Below, piece after piece: positions 34,921 through 44,028 of a DNA stretch of 64,000 bases. Source of the DNA: Chitinophaga pendula. GTDB lineage: Bacteria > Bacteroidota > Bacteroidia > Chitinophagales > Chitinophagaceae. The translations under genes were made by a program, and so were the position numbers. The stretch is taken from contig NZ_CP077769.1 in assembly GCF_020386615.1 (NCBI RefSeq), positions 7,241,501-7,305,500 on the forward strand. Direction: 5' to 3'. Under the pieces are notes generated by a model, which saw nothing but the letters and a program-made list of their open reading frames with translations, was not told the DNA's origin and searched no databases. Each line of letters begins with the position of its first letter. Position 1 is the first letter of the stretch.

Positions 34921-35538
34921 TCAGCGGGAAACAGATAACAAGTGCAGAAATGTAGATAAGTGCTTATAACTGTATAACATACACAACAAGGCAGGAATAT
35001 AGAACTCTTTTAACTTTCCGAGTGCCTTACAGACCGCTTTATAAGTCGCATTCACAGAAGTCTGCATAATCTTAGCTATGTCTTCGTAAGAGGCATCTTC
35101 ATAATAACGCAGGAATAAAGCCTCCTTTTGCCGGGGTGGAAGCTGAGCCAATGCCTGTTGCAACTTTTTATACGCTAAGAATTGCGTCTCATCCGTAATG
35201 AACTTACTCTCCCAGGATAACTCCGCCTCGAAGCTATAGGTCTCATCCAGTGTATCATACTGGCGGCGGGATTGTTGCTCCATCTTCCGGAATAATATAC
35301 TACGAAAAGCTTTTAACAGATAATGTTTTACAGAGACAGGTACTGACAATTTCGCACGCGTATCCCATATACGGACAAACATATCCTGTATACAATCTTC
35401 TATAAGTGTCTCATCGCGGGTGAACTTATATCCGTAATTAAAAAGGGTCCGCACGTAGGTGTTATACAAGGATGCCAGCGCGTCTTTATTGCCTGACTGG
35501 AAGGCGCTCCAATGTTCCTGCTCCTCGCTGTTGGGCAT
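34921..35538 (-). CDS. ECF-type RNA polymerase sigma factor (FecI-like)
   Basis: A 205-residue sigma-70 family ECF factor. Region 2 is in residues ~20-90 (LYNTYVRTLFNYGYKFTRDE, IEDCIQDMFVRIWDTRAKL) and region 4 in ~130-180 (LAQLPPRQKEALFLRYYEDA, YEDIAKIMQTSVNATYKAVC). An extra ~25 hydrophobic residues follow region 4 (FYIPALLCMLYSYKHLSTFL), somewhat longer than the family norm. It probably directs transcription of the SusC/SusD locus when released by the FecR protein encoded at 30087-31124. AT-rich sequence with TATA-type palindromes (TCTATATAGA at 34761-34770) lies between it and the Omp28-like gene. Confidence 0.94.
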   Translation of the reverse strand: MPNSEEQEHWSAFQSGNKDALASLYNTYVRTLFNYGYKFTRDETLIEDCIQDMFVRIWDTRAKLSVPVSVKHYLLKAFRSILFRKMEQQSRRQYDTLDETYSFEAELSWESKFITDETQFLAYKKLQQALAQLPPRQKEALFLRYYEDASYEDIAKIMQTSVNATYKAVCKALGKLKEFYIPALLCMLYSYKHLSTFLHLLSVSR

Positions 35539-35706
35539 GTCTATGTGATTAACGAATGGATAAGGTTACACAACTAAAATTAATAATAAAAATGCAACAT
35601 GCTGTCAAGAAAGTTATCCTACATCGCAACAGCAACAGGTGTTAAAAAAATAGATACCTATACAGAAAAAATATACTACCTATCCGCTCCAGCTTATTAA
35701 TATATG

Positions 35707-35714
35707 TACTTTTG
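35707..35714 (+). promoter_or_regulatory. Promoter -7 box (TACTTTTG) before peptidase E
   Basis: TACTTTTG matches TAnnTTTG and ends 8 bases before the ATG at 35723, implying a very short leader. No clear -33 box is seen. Confidence 0.4.
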
Positions 35715-35722
35715 TTACCACT

Positions 35723-36430
35723 ATGGAAAAGAAGATCGTTTTAGCCAGTACCTCCACCTTATTCGGAGGCGCTTACCTGGACTACCTCACACCCACTGTA
35801 ACGACCTTGTTCGAAGGCGTAAAAGAAATCATATTCATACCCTATGCCCGTCCGGGTGGTATCTCTCATGATGACTATACGGCACGTGCCACTGCCTATT
35901 TTGCTACACAAGGTATACAGGTACAAGGGCTACATACCTTCTCTGACCCGGTAGAGGCTATCCGTAATGCCAAAGGCTTCTTTACCGGCGGAGGCAACAC
36001 CTTTCTGCTTGTCAGGCAATTGCATGAAAACAATTGCATGCAGGTGTTGAAACAAGCCGTGGAAAATGGAGCGCCCTATCTGGGTACCAGTGCTGGTAGC
36101 AACATCGGTGGCATCAATATGCAAACCACTAACGATATGCCTATCGTATACCCTCCCAGCTTTGCGACTATGGGGCTTGTACCTTTTAACCTGAACCCTC
36201 ATTATCTCGATCCTATCGAAGGCTCTCAGCATATGGGCGAAACCCGGGAGACGCGTATCCGTGAATTCCATACACAGAACGACATACCCGTGGTAGGCCT
36301 CCGCGAAGGCAACTGGATCCGGGTCAATAACGATACGATCGTAGTAGAGGGCATTCATACCACCCGCATATTCGAACAGGGGAAAACGCCTTACGAAATA
36401 CCGGCAGGTGCTCTCCTCTCCTTTAAATAA
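35723..36430 (+). CDS. pepE: Peptidase E (S51 Asp-specific dipeptidase)
   Basis: A 235-residue serine peptidase of the S51 family, which cleaves Asp-Xaa dipeptides in the cytoplasm. The nucleophile serine lies in the elbow GTSAGSN, preceded by GGGNTFLLVRQL, and the histidine lies in NLNPHYLD; the C-terminal GLREGNWIRV segment is also conserved. Length matches the family (~230). It is followed within 13 bases by a methyltransferase gene and probably co-transcribed. Confidence 0.93.
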   Translation: MEKKIVLASTSTLFGGAYLDYLTPTVTTLFEGVKEIIFIPYARPGGISHDDYTARATAYFATQGIQVQGLHTFSDPVEAIRNAKGFFTGGGNTFLLVRQLHENNCMQVLKQAVENGAPYLGTSAGSNIGGINMQTTNDMPIVYPPSFATMGLVPFNLNPHYLDPIEGSQHMGETRETRIREFHTQNDIPVVGLREGNWIRVNNDTIVVEGIHTTRIFEQGKTPYEIPAGALLSFK

Positions 36431-36443
36431 TAATACCACAGAT

Positions 36444-36971
36444 ATGGAATTGAATGAGGCGGTAGCGTTAATACAATATCCGCGGCAGCAATTGCTGATG
36501 CCGGAAACCTGGGCTGATCTTGGTTGCGGAACTGGACTCTTCACCCGGGCGCTGTCACAGCTACTGCCTCCCGATAGTACCTTATATGCCGTCGATAAGG
36601 ATAAGAACGCATTGAACGCGATTCCTCGTATACCGGGTATACACCTCCAAAAGGTAGTCGCCGATTTTACCGCCGATACCTGGGAAGGAGAACGCCTGGA
36701 TGGTATACTAATGGCTAACTCCCTCCATTATGTAAGCGACCAGCCGGCCTTCCTTCAACGTCTGCTTCAACATATGCAACCTGCGGCAGGATTCCTCATC
36801 GTAGAATATGATACCTCCATCGCGAATCCCTGGGTCCCTTACCCGTTGAGTTACCCGGCCCTGCAACAATTATTCACCAGCCAGGGATATCAACATATAC
36901 AACGCCTGGGCACCCGCCCTTCCGTATATGGCCGTCCCATGATGTATGCCGCATATATTAGCCGGAAATAA
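36444..36971 (+). CDS. Class I SAM-dependent methyltransferase
   Basis: A 175-residue methyltransferase with the SAM-binding motif I WADLGCGTGLFT, an acidic residue at the end of strand 2 (AVDKDKNAL) and the post-motif DGILMANSLHYV. The substrate cannot be inferred. The ATG at 36444 gives the normal N-terminus; a longer frame from 36408 overlaps the end of pepE. It is short for the family but seems complete, ending in the usual beta strands (RPMMYAAYISRK). Confidence 0.88.
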   Translation: MELNEAVALIQYPRQQLLMPETWADLGCGTGLFTRALSQLLPPDSTLYAVDKDKNALNAIPRIPGIHLQKVVADFTADTWEGERLDGILMANSLHYVSDQPAFLQRLLQHMQPAAGFLIVEYDTSIANPWVPYPLSYPALQQLFTSQGYQHIQRLGTRPSVYGRPMMYAAYISRK

Positions 36972-36995
36972 CCAGTCACCTATAGACTTACATAT

Positions 36996-38011
36996 ATGTT
37001 CAAGCCAATTTTATTTTCTATTATAGCTTTCCTCACGATAAACACTACTCGTCTGTCCGCCCAGGATTGGGGTATCGGCAATACCCGTACGGAATATCGT
37101 GACAATGCCGGTGTCGGGACTAAATCCGGATTCTATGAATCGCAAAATCCTGTCAACTTCCCCCGGTGTATAGCAGTTGGTGGCTCCTGATGGATATACG
37201 ACATTCCAACACAGCTTATAATCATGCTATGCAGTTTGCCGGTGGTTTCTTCGATCAGCACCTATACTTCCGTAAGACCAACAACAGTGCGACCACACCC
37301 TGGTCGCGCGTATTGCTCGAAAGGGATAATAAAGTAGGCATCGGCACCATTGATCCCACTGCTGCACTACAGATAGGCGACTTTGCAACGGGAACGAATG
37401 CCCAGAAGATAGTGATGCCGGGAGTATACAACATTGAGCGGGTAGCCCTTGGACAGGATGGCAACGGGAATTCCTCTCTGGAGTTCGTAAACCACTCCGA
37501 CGCTAATGTCTCCTACGGTATTAAAGTAGGTACCAATATTGACAGGTACGGCGGTGGGTTATATATTGCGACAGCTGCATCTACTAACGATTACAGTAAA
37601 TTAAGTTATAGAGATCAACCTGCCATCTTTGCCAATGCTAACGATAATAGTGTCGGCATCGGTACCAATGCCACCTATGGATACCGGCTGGCCGTCGCCG
37701 GCCCCATGATTGCCGAACGTATCAAGGTAAAGCAGGTCACTAACTGGCCGGACTATGTCTTTAAAAAAGACTATCAGCTACCTTCCCTGAAAGAAGTGGC
37801 TACATTTATAGATAAAAACGGACACCTCCCGGGAATACCTTCCGCCGCCGAAATAGCCAATGACGGTATCGAAGTAGGCGACATGAATGCCCGGCTGCTA
37901 CAGAAAATAGAAGAAATGACCTTACATCTTATTCAGCAACAACAGGTTGTGGAAAAATTGCAACGGGAAAACGAAGCAATCCGGCAGCAATTGCAAAAGC
38001 TCAGCAAATAA
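36996..38011 (+). pseudogene. Tail-fibre-like secreted protein, disrupted by one frameshift
   Basis: The frame from 36996 starts with a signal peptide (ending RLSAQDWG) and reads GFYESQNPVNF, then meets a stop at 37188. The rest continues in another frame as SSWWLLMDIRHSNTAYNHAM and runs to 38011. Joining the two gives one coherent protein of about 338 residues with repeated KVGIGTIDP- and SVGIGTNATYGYRLAV-type segments and the common C-terminal module of Bacteroidota tail-fibre-like proteins (NWPDYVFKKDYQLPSLKEV, KNGHLPGIPSA) plus a coiled coil. The break falls in a run of five C at 37160-37164; six would restore the frame. It may be a real mutation, phase variation or a sequence error. Confidence 0.85.
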
Positions 38012-38014
38012 CCA

Positions 38015-38046
38015 GATCGGGCGGACCAATAACGGTCCGCCCGATC
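38015..38046. terminator. Strong hairpin between convergent genes
   Basis: GATCGGGCGGACC-AATAAC-GGTCCGCCCGATC is a 13-bp perfect GC-rich stem four bases after the tail-fibre-like gene and about 85 bases before the end of the condensation-domain gene. No T-run follows, but its strength and place fit a bidirectional terminator. Confidence 0.75.
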
Positions 38047-38132
38047 CCTTCCTGATAACATGACTATAGCTCAGGTCCACCTTTCCCTTATCTTTCCTAT
38101 AGTTGAGGTATATCTTTCCCTGCTTCCTCCCG

Positions 38133-39473
38133 TCATGACACCGTTCCAGGCGCTGCGATTACTACTTCCGGCGTCGTTCCTGCCACCACCAGCAATGCAC
38201 AGAACCGATCATGTAAATGTGCCACCTGCGCAGGCGTATAAAAGCTTTGATGGTAATTCCACAGTAGGGTGCCTCCCTCGCCATCGTCAATAAGGATGAT
38301 CGACAGCGGATAATATACCAGGTCCAGGGGGTGATGTCCCTCAGCAGGTAGCTCCCAGGAACGGTTCTCAAACGCCTCATTCATATAGTTCAGGTGCAAC
38401 ATGGATCCGGACTGTAATGGCAGATCCCGGTAATCGTCATAGCTGAAGATCAGGTGCTTTAAAGACTGGATAAATGATAGATATACTTGCCGCACAAGCT
38501 GGCTGACCGTTTCGTGCCCTGCCAGTTGTATCCGCAGGAAAACCCCACCCATCAGGTGACCGATCAGGTGTTCCGTTTGCTTGCGGAAACGGTCGCCTGC
38601 GAGCGTAGAGATCATCAGATCGGATAATCCGAACTCCTGGTGAAATAATAGTGCAGCATTGGCGATCAGTACACCCAGCCGGCTTACACGTAGTTGCACT
38701 GCCAGCTGCTGTAATTGTGTATACGCATCCGCCGTCAGCCGTGCTACATACTGCATGGCCCCACCGGGTTGATGAAGGGTCGTTTTGATGAAGTCATCAT
38801 AGACCGCCGGGTCGGAAGGAACAGTTACGCCCTGCCCGGCCAATCGCCGGATCAGCCGCTCCTGCAGCTGCGATAATAACAGCGGTGATAGTTGCTGCTC
38901 CCAATACCTGATCCGCTCGGCCTGTTTGCCATACCATTCCTCATTTTTGACCCTGGAATAGTCCTTCAGCTGTAATGGCAGCACCGGCAAGGCAGGTACG
39001 GTACCCTGCAGCCATGCATCATAAGAGCGGGTGAGGTCCTGTATCAGCACCTTCATGGACCATTCATCGGATATAATATGGTGCATGGCCAGGAACACGG
39101 CTGTATGGTCCACATAAATAGCTACCAGCACCCGGAATAAAGGTCCCCGCGTCAGGTCACGCATCGCTTCCATCATATAGGGAGAAAGACCGTCGATCGT
39201 ATAAGGCTCCGGACGACTGTCCAGGTACGTCACCTCGAAACCTTCCGCTACAGTCCCCGCCAGCACCCGCTGGAAAAGTACTTCCTCCTGCATCATAAAT
39301 ACGGTCCGCAAGCTCTCATGCTGCTCCAGCACGGTCCGGTACGCATGCTCAAAAGCAATAGCATCAAAGTCGGTAAAGGTGACCTTGCCTATCAATACCT
39401 CAATGTCATATTGTTGGTGGATCTTCCAGTCTTCCTGCTGCTTAACAAACGATTCATGTAGGTCCTGGCTCAT
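38133..39473 (-). CDS. Free-standing NRPS-type condensation domain protein
   Basis: A 446-residue protein that is a single condensation (C) domain of the CoA/carrier-dependent acyltransferase superfamily. The catalytic motif HHxxxD is present as MHHIISDEWSM (about residue 130), preceded by LFRVLVAIYVDHTAVFLAM and followed by typical C-domain segments (HLIGHLMGGVFLRIQL, SLKHLIFSYDDYRDLP). No adenylation or carrier domain is fused. It would join a carrier-bound acyl group to an amine or alcohol. The separate ACP and AMP ligase encoded at 43780 and 46274 are probable partners. It is transcribed away from that operon across a 599-base gap. Substrate unknown. Confidence 0.88.
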   Translation of the reverse strand: MSQDLHESFVKQQEDWKIHQQYDIEVLIGKVTFTDFDAIAFEHAYRTVLEQHESLRTVFMMQEEVLFQRVLAGTVAEGFEVTYLDSRPEPYTIDGLSPYMMEAMRDLTRGPLFRVLVAIYVDHTAVFLAMHHIISDEWSMKVLIQDLTRSYDAWLQGTVPALPVLPLQLKDYSRVKNEEWYGKQAERIRYWEQQLSPLLLSQLQERLIRRLAGQGVTVPSDPAVYDDFIKTTLHQPGGAMQYVARLTADAYTQLQQLAVQLRVSRLGVLIANAALLFHQEFGLSDLMISTLAGDRFRKQTEHLIGHLMGGVFLRIQLAGHETVSQLVRQVYLSFIQSLKHLIFSYDDYRDLPLQSGSMLHLNYMNEAFENRSWELPAEGHHPLDLVYYPLSIILIDDGEGGTLLWNYHQSFYTPAQVAHLHDRFCALLVVAGTTPEVVIAAPGTVS

Positions 39474-40072
39474 AGTGTTGGGTTTTAAACGGTAATGGAT
39501 ATGCGCTTTCCGGTAGCCCGGATGCTCACTTAATGATACAAATTTTTACGCATAACCAAAACCACACCCTCCGTTGAAAACTTATTCCGCAAAAATTAAA
39601 GGCCGCTTGCTTTTTATAAGAAAAGGTTCTATTTTTAATGGCCCCCTGTGTTTGTAGTAGACCCGGTAACAACATTAATTGCGACAGATAACGTAAACAG
39701 GCCCCGGCCTCCGCGCTTAGTAACACGTATTTTGAACGATATTATTTCACAACCGCACCTACAGAGGTGCACGTTTTAATTAATCACAATATTGATGAGG
39801 ATGCCAGCGTAACAGGAGTGGACAAGAATGTTATCCAGGTGAACGTACGGAAAAGCAGTCCTTATGGAAACCACCAGATTCATAGTAGTATCGCATTTCA
39901 GCATTGAACCAGACACTATCCAATACATCAATCATACTGGAATGCCAACTTGTTAAATATTGCCTTTGATCGGAACACATCCGTATCCTGGCCGCCATAT
40001 GCTGCCATGATACCACTATCGCGCTGATCATTGGCTCATGCCTTTGTTTTATTTACCCTAAAGACAACGACC
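39474..40072. other. 599-base divergent intergenic region with short open stretches
   Basis: This gap separates the condensation gene (minus) from the GT2-led operon (plus) and must hold both promoters. A stop-free stretch on the plus strand at 39692-39907 (72 codons, no ATG; a GTG at 39767) reads like protein in parts (VHVLINHNIDEDASVTGVD) and could be a gene remnant. A 30-codon frame with its own ATG runs at 39864-39956 (METTRFIVVSHF, ending GMPTC), and a 17-codon frame (MAPCVCSRPGNNINCDR) starts at 39638. All could be chance. None is supported as a gene. Confidence 0.35.
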
Positions 40073-41296
40073 ATGGGAGGATCACTTAGTTGGTTAGCCT
40101 GGAGCATGATCGGCTTGCTATCACTCAAGTATTGTATCTATTTGCTCATCGCAAAAGTAAACGCCGGCAGAAAAAGATTGCAGACAACCCCCATTGTCCC
40201 GCCCATCTCTTTTTATAACGATACCCTCACGGTACTGATACCTGCTTACAATGAAGAAGTCACGGTAGCCGAAGTGGTCAATGCACTACTACACGACGAA
40301 AGAGGCGCGCTCCGCATCATTATTATCGACGACGGCTCCTCCGATCGTACACTCGACATACTCCAGACGCACTTCGCCGGCCACCCCAGGGTTACCATAC
40401 TTTCCCGGCCTAACGGTGGCAAATCTGCAGCCCTCAACTATGGTCTGCAGCAGGTGACCACCCCATTCGTCAGCATCATAGATGCAGATACCGTCGTACG
40501 GCCCGGGGTACTCTTCCGCAGCCTCTCCGTCTTCGACGACCCGCTGGTAGGCGCAGTATCCGGCAACATCCTCGTGGGTAACGCCACAGAAACCCTGCCC
40601 GTAAGATGGCAGAAGATAGAATACCTCACCCTCAACTACGAAAAATACATCCTCCAGCAACCCAACTGGATCGCCGTAATACCCGGCGCCTTGGGCATCT
40701 TCCGCACCAGCGCACTATACCGTGCCGGCGGCTTCCACGAACATGCCCTGACAGAAGACTATGATCTCACCGTCCGCATCATCCAACAGGGATATAAAGT
40801 GAAATATCTCCACATGGCCAAAGGACAGACAGAAGTGCCTGCCTCCTGGAAAGCCTTATACAAACAACGTCGCCGCTGGATATACGGTAACCTCCAGTCC
40901 ATGTTACTGCACCGCAAATGCTTTTACAGCAAACAATATCATAGCACCAACCGCATGGCCTTGCTCCTGGACCTCGTGTATAATAAACTGATGTTCGCCT
41001 CCGGCTGCCTGCTCGATATTACGGCGATCGTATCCCTGGTAAGCACATTTAGCTTGCCCGTATATTATGGCGCCTACCTGCTTATCGATAGCCTGCTGCC
41101 GCTATATATATTGTACCGCCATCATGCCGCTTTACGTAATTATATATGGCTGCTGCCACAACGCCTGGTATTCAGAGGTCTGACCACCATTACCATGATC
41201 GATGGCATGATTACATTGCTGCTCAATGGAAAACAAAAGTGGAATAAATTGGCCCGTACCGGCAATTTCACCCTTCAGGAAGCTGATAGTATATGA
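40073..41296 (+). CDS. GT2 family membrane glycosyltransferase (PgaC/IcaA-like)
   Basis: A 407-residue processive-type glycosyltransferase. An N-terminal membrane helix (about 7-28) is followed by the GT-A domain with VLIPAYNEEVTVAEVVNALL, IIIDDGSSDRT, the metal-binding SIIDADT, the acceptor motif TEDYDL and the QRRRW (QxxRW) motif. Three or so membrane helices close the protein. This is the layout of poly-GlcNAc synthases PgaC/IcaA and related enzymes; here it may build or transfer a sugar onto the product of the cluster. The ATG at 40073 is chosen over the TTG at 40031. Its stop overlaps the next start as ATGA (41293-41296), implying translational coupling. Confidence 0.92.
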   Translation: MGGSLSWLAWSMIGLLSLKYCIYLLIAKVNAGRKRLQTTPIVPPISFYNDTLTVLIPAYNEEVTVAEVVNALLHDERGALRIIIIDDGSSDRTLDILQTHFAGHPRVTILSRPNGGKSAALNYGLQQVTTPFVSIIDADTVVRPGVLFRSLSVFDDPLVGAVSGNILVGNATETLPVRWQKIEYLTLNYEKYILQQPNWIAVIPGALGIFRTSALYRAGGFHEHALTEDYDLTVRIIQQGYKVKYLHMAKGQTEVPASWKALYKQRRRWIYGNLQSMLLHRKCFYSKQYHSTNRMALLLDLVYNKLMFASGCLLDITAIVSLVSTFSLPVYYGAYLLIDSLLPLYILYRHHAALRNYIWLLPQRLVFRGLTTITMIDGMITLLLNGKQKWNKLARTGNFTLQEADSI

Positions 41297-43743
41297 ATCG
41301 AAAAAAAGGATATATCATTTTCGTCCCCTTCTTCCTTATCCAGCTTGCCTGGGTATGCAGGCAGGGATATGCACAAACAACACAACCACATGCAAAAGGA
41401 CGTGTGCTCGATCTTACTGGCAATGCCCTGCCACAGGTCTCCGTATCGCTGGTCAACACTGCCGACAGCCAGCATATACGGCATACACTGACCACACCAG
41501 ATGGCTATTTCTGGATACCGCTACCGCAGCAAGGAAATTTCCGGCTCCACATTACTGCCATCGGCTTTCAACCGTGGTGGTCCGCTCCCTTCGCCGCAGA
41601 AAATACCCGTCTCGATACCATTCGCTTGCAGGCCGCCATCTCTGCACTGTCAGCATTTACCGTCAAAGGCCGTAAACCGCTGATCACTCAGGAAGCCGGA
41701 AAACTGATCGTCAACGTCAGCAACAGCATCAATGCCCAGGGAGCCTCCGCATTCGAACTCTTACAGAAAACACCGGGTGTCGCCATCAGCAGGAACAATG
41801 ATATCGCACTCAATGGCAAAGGCGGCGTGCGCGTATTGATAGATGATAAACCGCTCTATCTCGAAACAGCCGACCTGATCGTCCTGCTGAAAGGTATGAC
41901 CGCTTCCTCCATCCGGTCTATCGAGATCATCCATCAGCCGGGCGCCCAATACGATGCCGCCGGCAGCGCCGGTATCATCAACATCCGCACCATCCGCAAC
42001 AAACAATATGGCTACAATGGCAACTTCGCCGCAGGTCTAGCTTATGGATATACCGTCAAACAAAATGCTGACTTCAACTTCAACTACCGCAAGCAGCGAC
42101 TGAACATTTTCGGTAACTACAGCCATCTCTTCGGACATTACGGTTATCGATACAGCCTCGATAGAAAAATAGGTGGACAACAATATTATTCCAATACCGT
42201 CGATACCGACAAACGGAATAAAGTAAATGCTACCCTCGGCCTGGATTACCAGTTGGATGAACACCAGACCGTAGGTGTTATACTGGGTGGCAATTTCCGC
42301 TTCGGACCGGGCATCACCAATACAGAGACCAAGATCATGAGCCGTAATCATCAGCTGGTAGAACAGATGCTCATGGCCGGTAATGACTACTATCACCAGG
42401 GCAATGCCCGATACACTTCCAGCATCAATTATAAATGGGAAGATACCACCGGGCACCTGCTCAGCCTGGATGCCGACTATGGCTACTTTGATGGCAGCGC
42501 CAAAAACCTGCAGCCTAACACTTATTATAATGCACAGTCAGGGCAGGTCACCAGCAGTAACCTGTACCGGACGCTCAACGGTACCGGTATCAACCTGTAT
42601 GCCCTCAAAGCGGATTATCATACTCCCTGGTGGAAAGGAAAATTACAAGCGGGTGCTAAATGGTCGTCCGTACGCTCCGCCAACGATTTTAACTTTTATC
42701 ACGTGACGCCATCCGCCGAAGTAGAAGACCCGCAACGTTCCAATGCCTTTACCTATCGCGAACAGGTATGGGCTGCGTATACGCAATATGACCGGCTCGT
42801 CGGTAAAATCAGGCTACAGGCCGGCGTGCGTGTGGAAAATACCGTGTCAAAAGGTATCTTACGATTTAAAGGTAGTAACAGCAGCAGCCAGCAGGAACAG
42901 GTGAATAACAACTATTTCAGCGTCTTCCCCTCCGCCGCTGTTACCTATACGCCTAATGAACACCATTCCTTTTCACTGTCATACAGCAGACGTATCGATC
43001 GCCCGGCGTATCAATACCTGAACCCTTTTGTATATCTGCTGGATGAATTGTCGTTCTGGCAGGGCAACCCCTTCCTGCAACCCCAATTCGCCAATCGATT
43101 TTCAGCAGAATATGGCTATAAAGGCCGCACATTTGTAACGTTAGCCTATACACGTACCAGTGACTTCAGCGCGCTGGTCACCGATACCCTGGAAACCAAC
43201 AAGATCGTGATGATACCGCGTAACCTGGGGCTGCAACATCACCTGTCGCTGGGTATCACACATACGCAGCAACTGTTATCATGGTGGCAGCTGTCTGTTA
43301 ACGGGCTCGCCTACTATGTGCAGAATAAAATGGCCTTCGACCAATACCGTGCCTTTAATCTCAATGCTACTGCCTGGACACTGAATTTACAGCAGACCTT
43401 CCAGCTGCCGCTGAAGATGGAAGCAGAATTAAGTGCCTTATACAACTCCCGGACTTTGATAGGTGCCAACGAACGGATCAAAGCCAACGGACAGGTCGAT
43501 ATCGGCGTGCAGAAAAAGATCATGGGAGATAAAGGGGCACTTAAATTGGCCGTCACCGACCTGTTCCTCACCAACCGCTGGGATATCACAAGCGGATTCA
43601 ATGACTTTACAGTCCATAGCTATGGCAGAGGCGAGTCCCGGCAGATAAGAGCTTCCTTCTCCTATCGCTTCGGCAGCAATACCATCAAAGCGCATCGCGA
43701 ACGGCAACAGGCATTGGACAACGAAACAGAACGTATCAAATAA
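41293..43743 (+). CDS. TonB-dependent receptor-like outer-membrane barrel (OMP_b-brl_3 type)
   Basis: An 816-residue outer-membrane protein with signal peptide (ending QGYAQ), a carboxypeptidase-like domain (about 35-105), a plug-like domain (FELLQKTPGVAISRNNDIAL, GKGGVRVLIDDKPLYL, IHQPGAQYDAAGSAGIINI) and a large barrel with PAYQYLNPFVYLLDELSFWQ. This is the OMP_b-brl_3 family rather than SusC. It lies in the middle of a biosynthetic operon, coupled to the GT2 gene, so it may move the product or its precursor across the outer membrane or re-import it. No ligand can be named. Confidence 0.92.
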   Translation: MNRKKGYIIFVPFFLIQLAWVCRQGYAQTTQPHAKGRVLDLTGNALPQVSVSLVNTADSQHIRHTLTTPDGYFWIPLPQQGNFRLHITAIGFQPWWSAPFAAENTRLDTIRLQAAISALSAFTVKGRKPLITQEAGKLIVNVSNSINAQGASAFELLQKTPGVAISRNNDIALNGKGGVRVLIDDKPLYLETADLIVLLKGMTASSIRSIEIIHQPGAQYDAAGSAGIINIRTIRNKQYGYNGNFAAGLAYGYTVKQNADFNFNYRKQRLNIFGNYSHLFGHYGYRYSLDRKIGGQQYYSNTVDTDKRNKVNATLGLDYQLDEHQTVGVILGGNFRFGPGITNTETKIMSRNHQLVEQMLMAGNDYYHQGNARYTSSINYKWEDTTGHLLSLDADYGYFDGSAKNLQPNTYYNAQSGQVTSSNLYRTLNGTGINLYALKADYHTPWWKGKLQAGAKWSSVRSANDFNFYHVTPSAEVEDPQRSNAFTYREQVWAAYTQYDRLVGKIRLQAGVRVENTVSKGILRFKGSNSSSQQEQVNNNYFSVFPSAAVTYTPNEHHSFSLSYSRRIDRPAYQYLNPFVYLLDELSFWQGNPFLQPQFANRFSAEYGYKGRTFVTLAYTRTSDFSALVTDTLETNKIVMIPRNLGLQHHLSLGITHTQQLLSWWQLSVNGLAYYVQNKMAFDQYRAFNLNATAWTLNLQQTFQLPLKMEAELSALYNSRTLIGANERIKANGQVDIGVQKKIMGDKGALKLAVTDLFLTNRWDITSGFNDFTVHSYGRGESRQIRASFSYRFGSNTIKAHRERQQALDNETERIK

Positions 43744-43779
43744 ACGCATCGATTTCATCTCATAAAAAGCAAGTCCATT

Positions 43780-44028
43780 ATGAAAGACAAAATCATCCAG
43801 GCCATCGAAAATGTAACAGGAGAGCCCGTTAACCTTGAACTGGCTAACAGCTCTACCAACCTGCTCGTCGACCTCGGCCTCAACTCACTTAACCTTATGC
43901 AGTTCATCGTGGAACTCGAAAAGGCTTTCGATATCGAACTCGATATAGGCGCCCTCGACCTCGCTACCTTTGATAGCCTGGATGCCATCGGCGCTTTCGT
44001 CGCAGAAAATCAGCAGAAGCATGCCTGA
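43780..44028 (+). CDS. Acyl carrier protein
   Basis: An 82-residue stand-alone carrier protein. The phosphopantetheine attachment serine is Ser36 in DLGLNSLNLMQF, the usual (D/N)SL motif at the start of helix II, followed by the acidic helix EKAFDIELD. It should carry an acyl or aminoacyl thioester. The adenylating ligase encoded at 46274-47611 is the likely loading enzyme and the condensation protein a likely user. No phosphopantetheinyl transferase gene is in the window, so a housekeeping one must serve. Its last 8 bases overlap the next gene. Confidence 0.94.
   Translation: MKDKIIQAIENVTGEPVNLELANSSTNLLVDLGLNSLNLMQFIVELEKAFDIELDIGALDLATFDSLDAIGAFVAENQQKHA

Noticed and set aside
39526..40031. 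66-codon minus-strand frames in the divergent region near the condensation gene
   Set aside because: No recognisable features and they lie where promoters are expected; kept only as part of the intergenic description.
40031..40072. TTG start for the GT2 transferase
   Set aside because: The ATG at 40073 gives a proper N-terminal membrane helix; the extra 14 residues add nothing recognisable.
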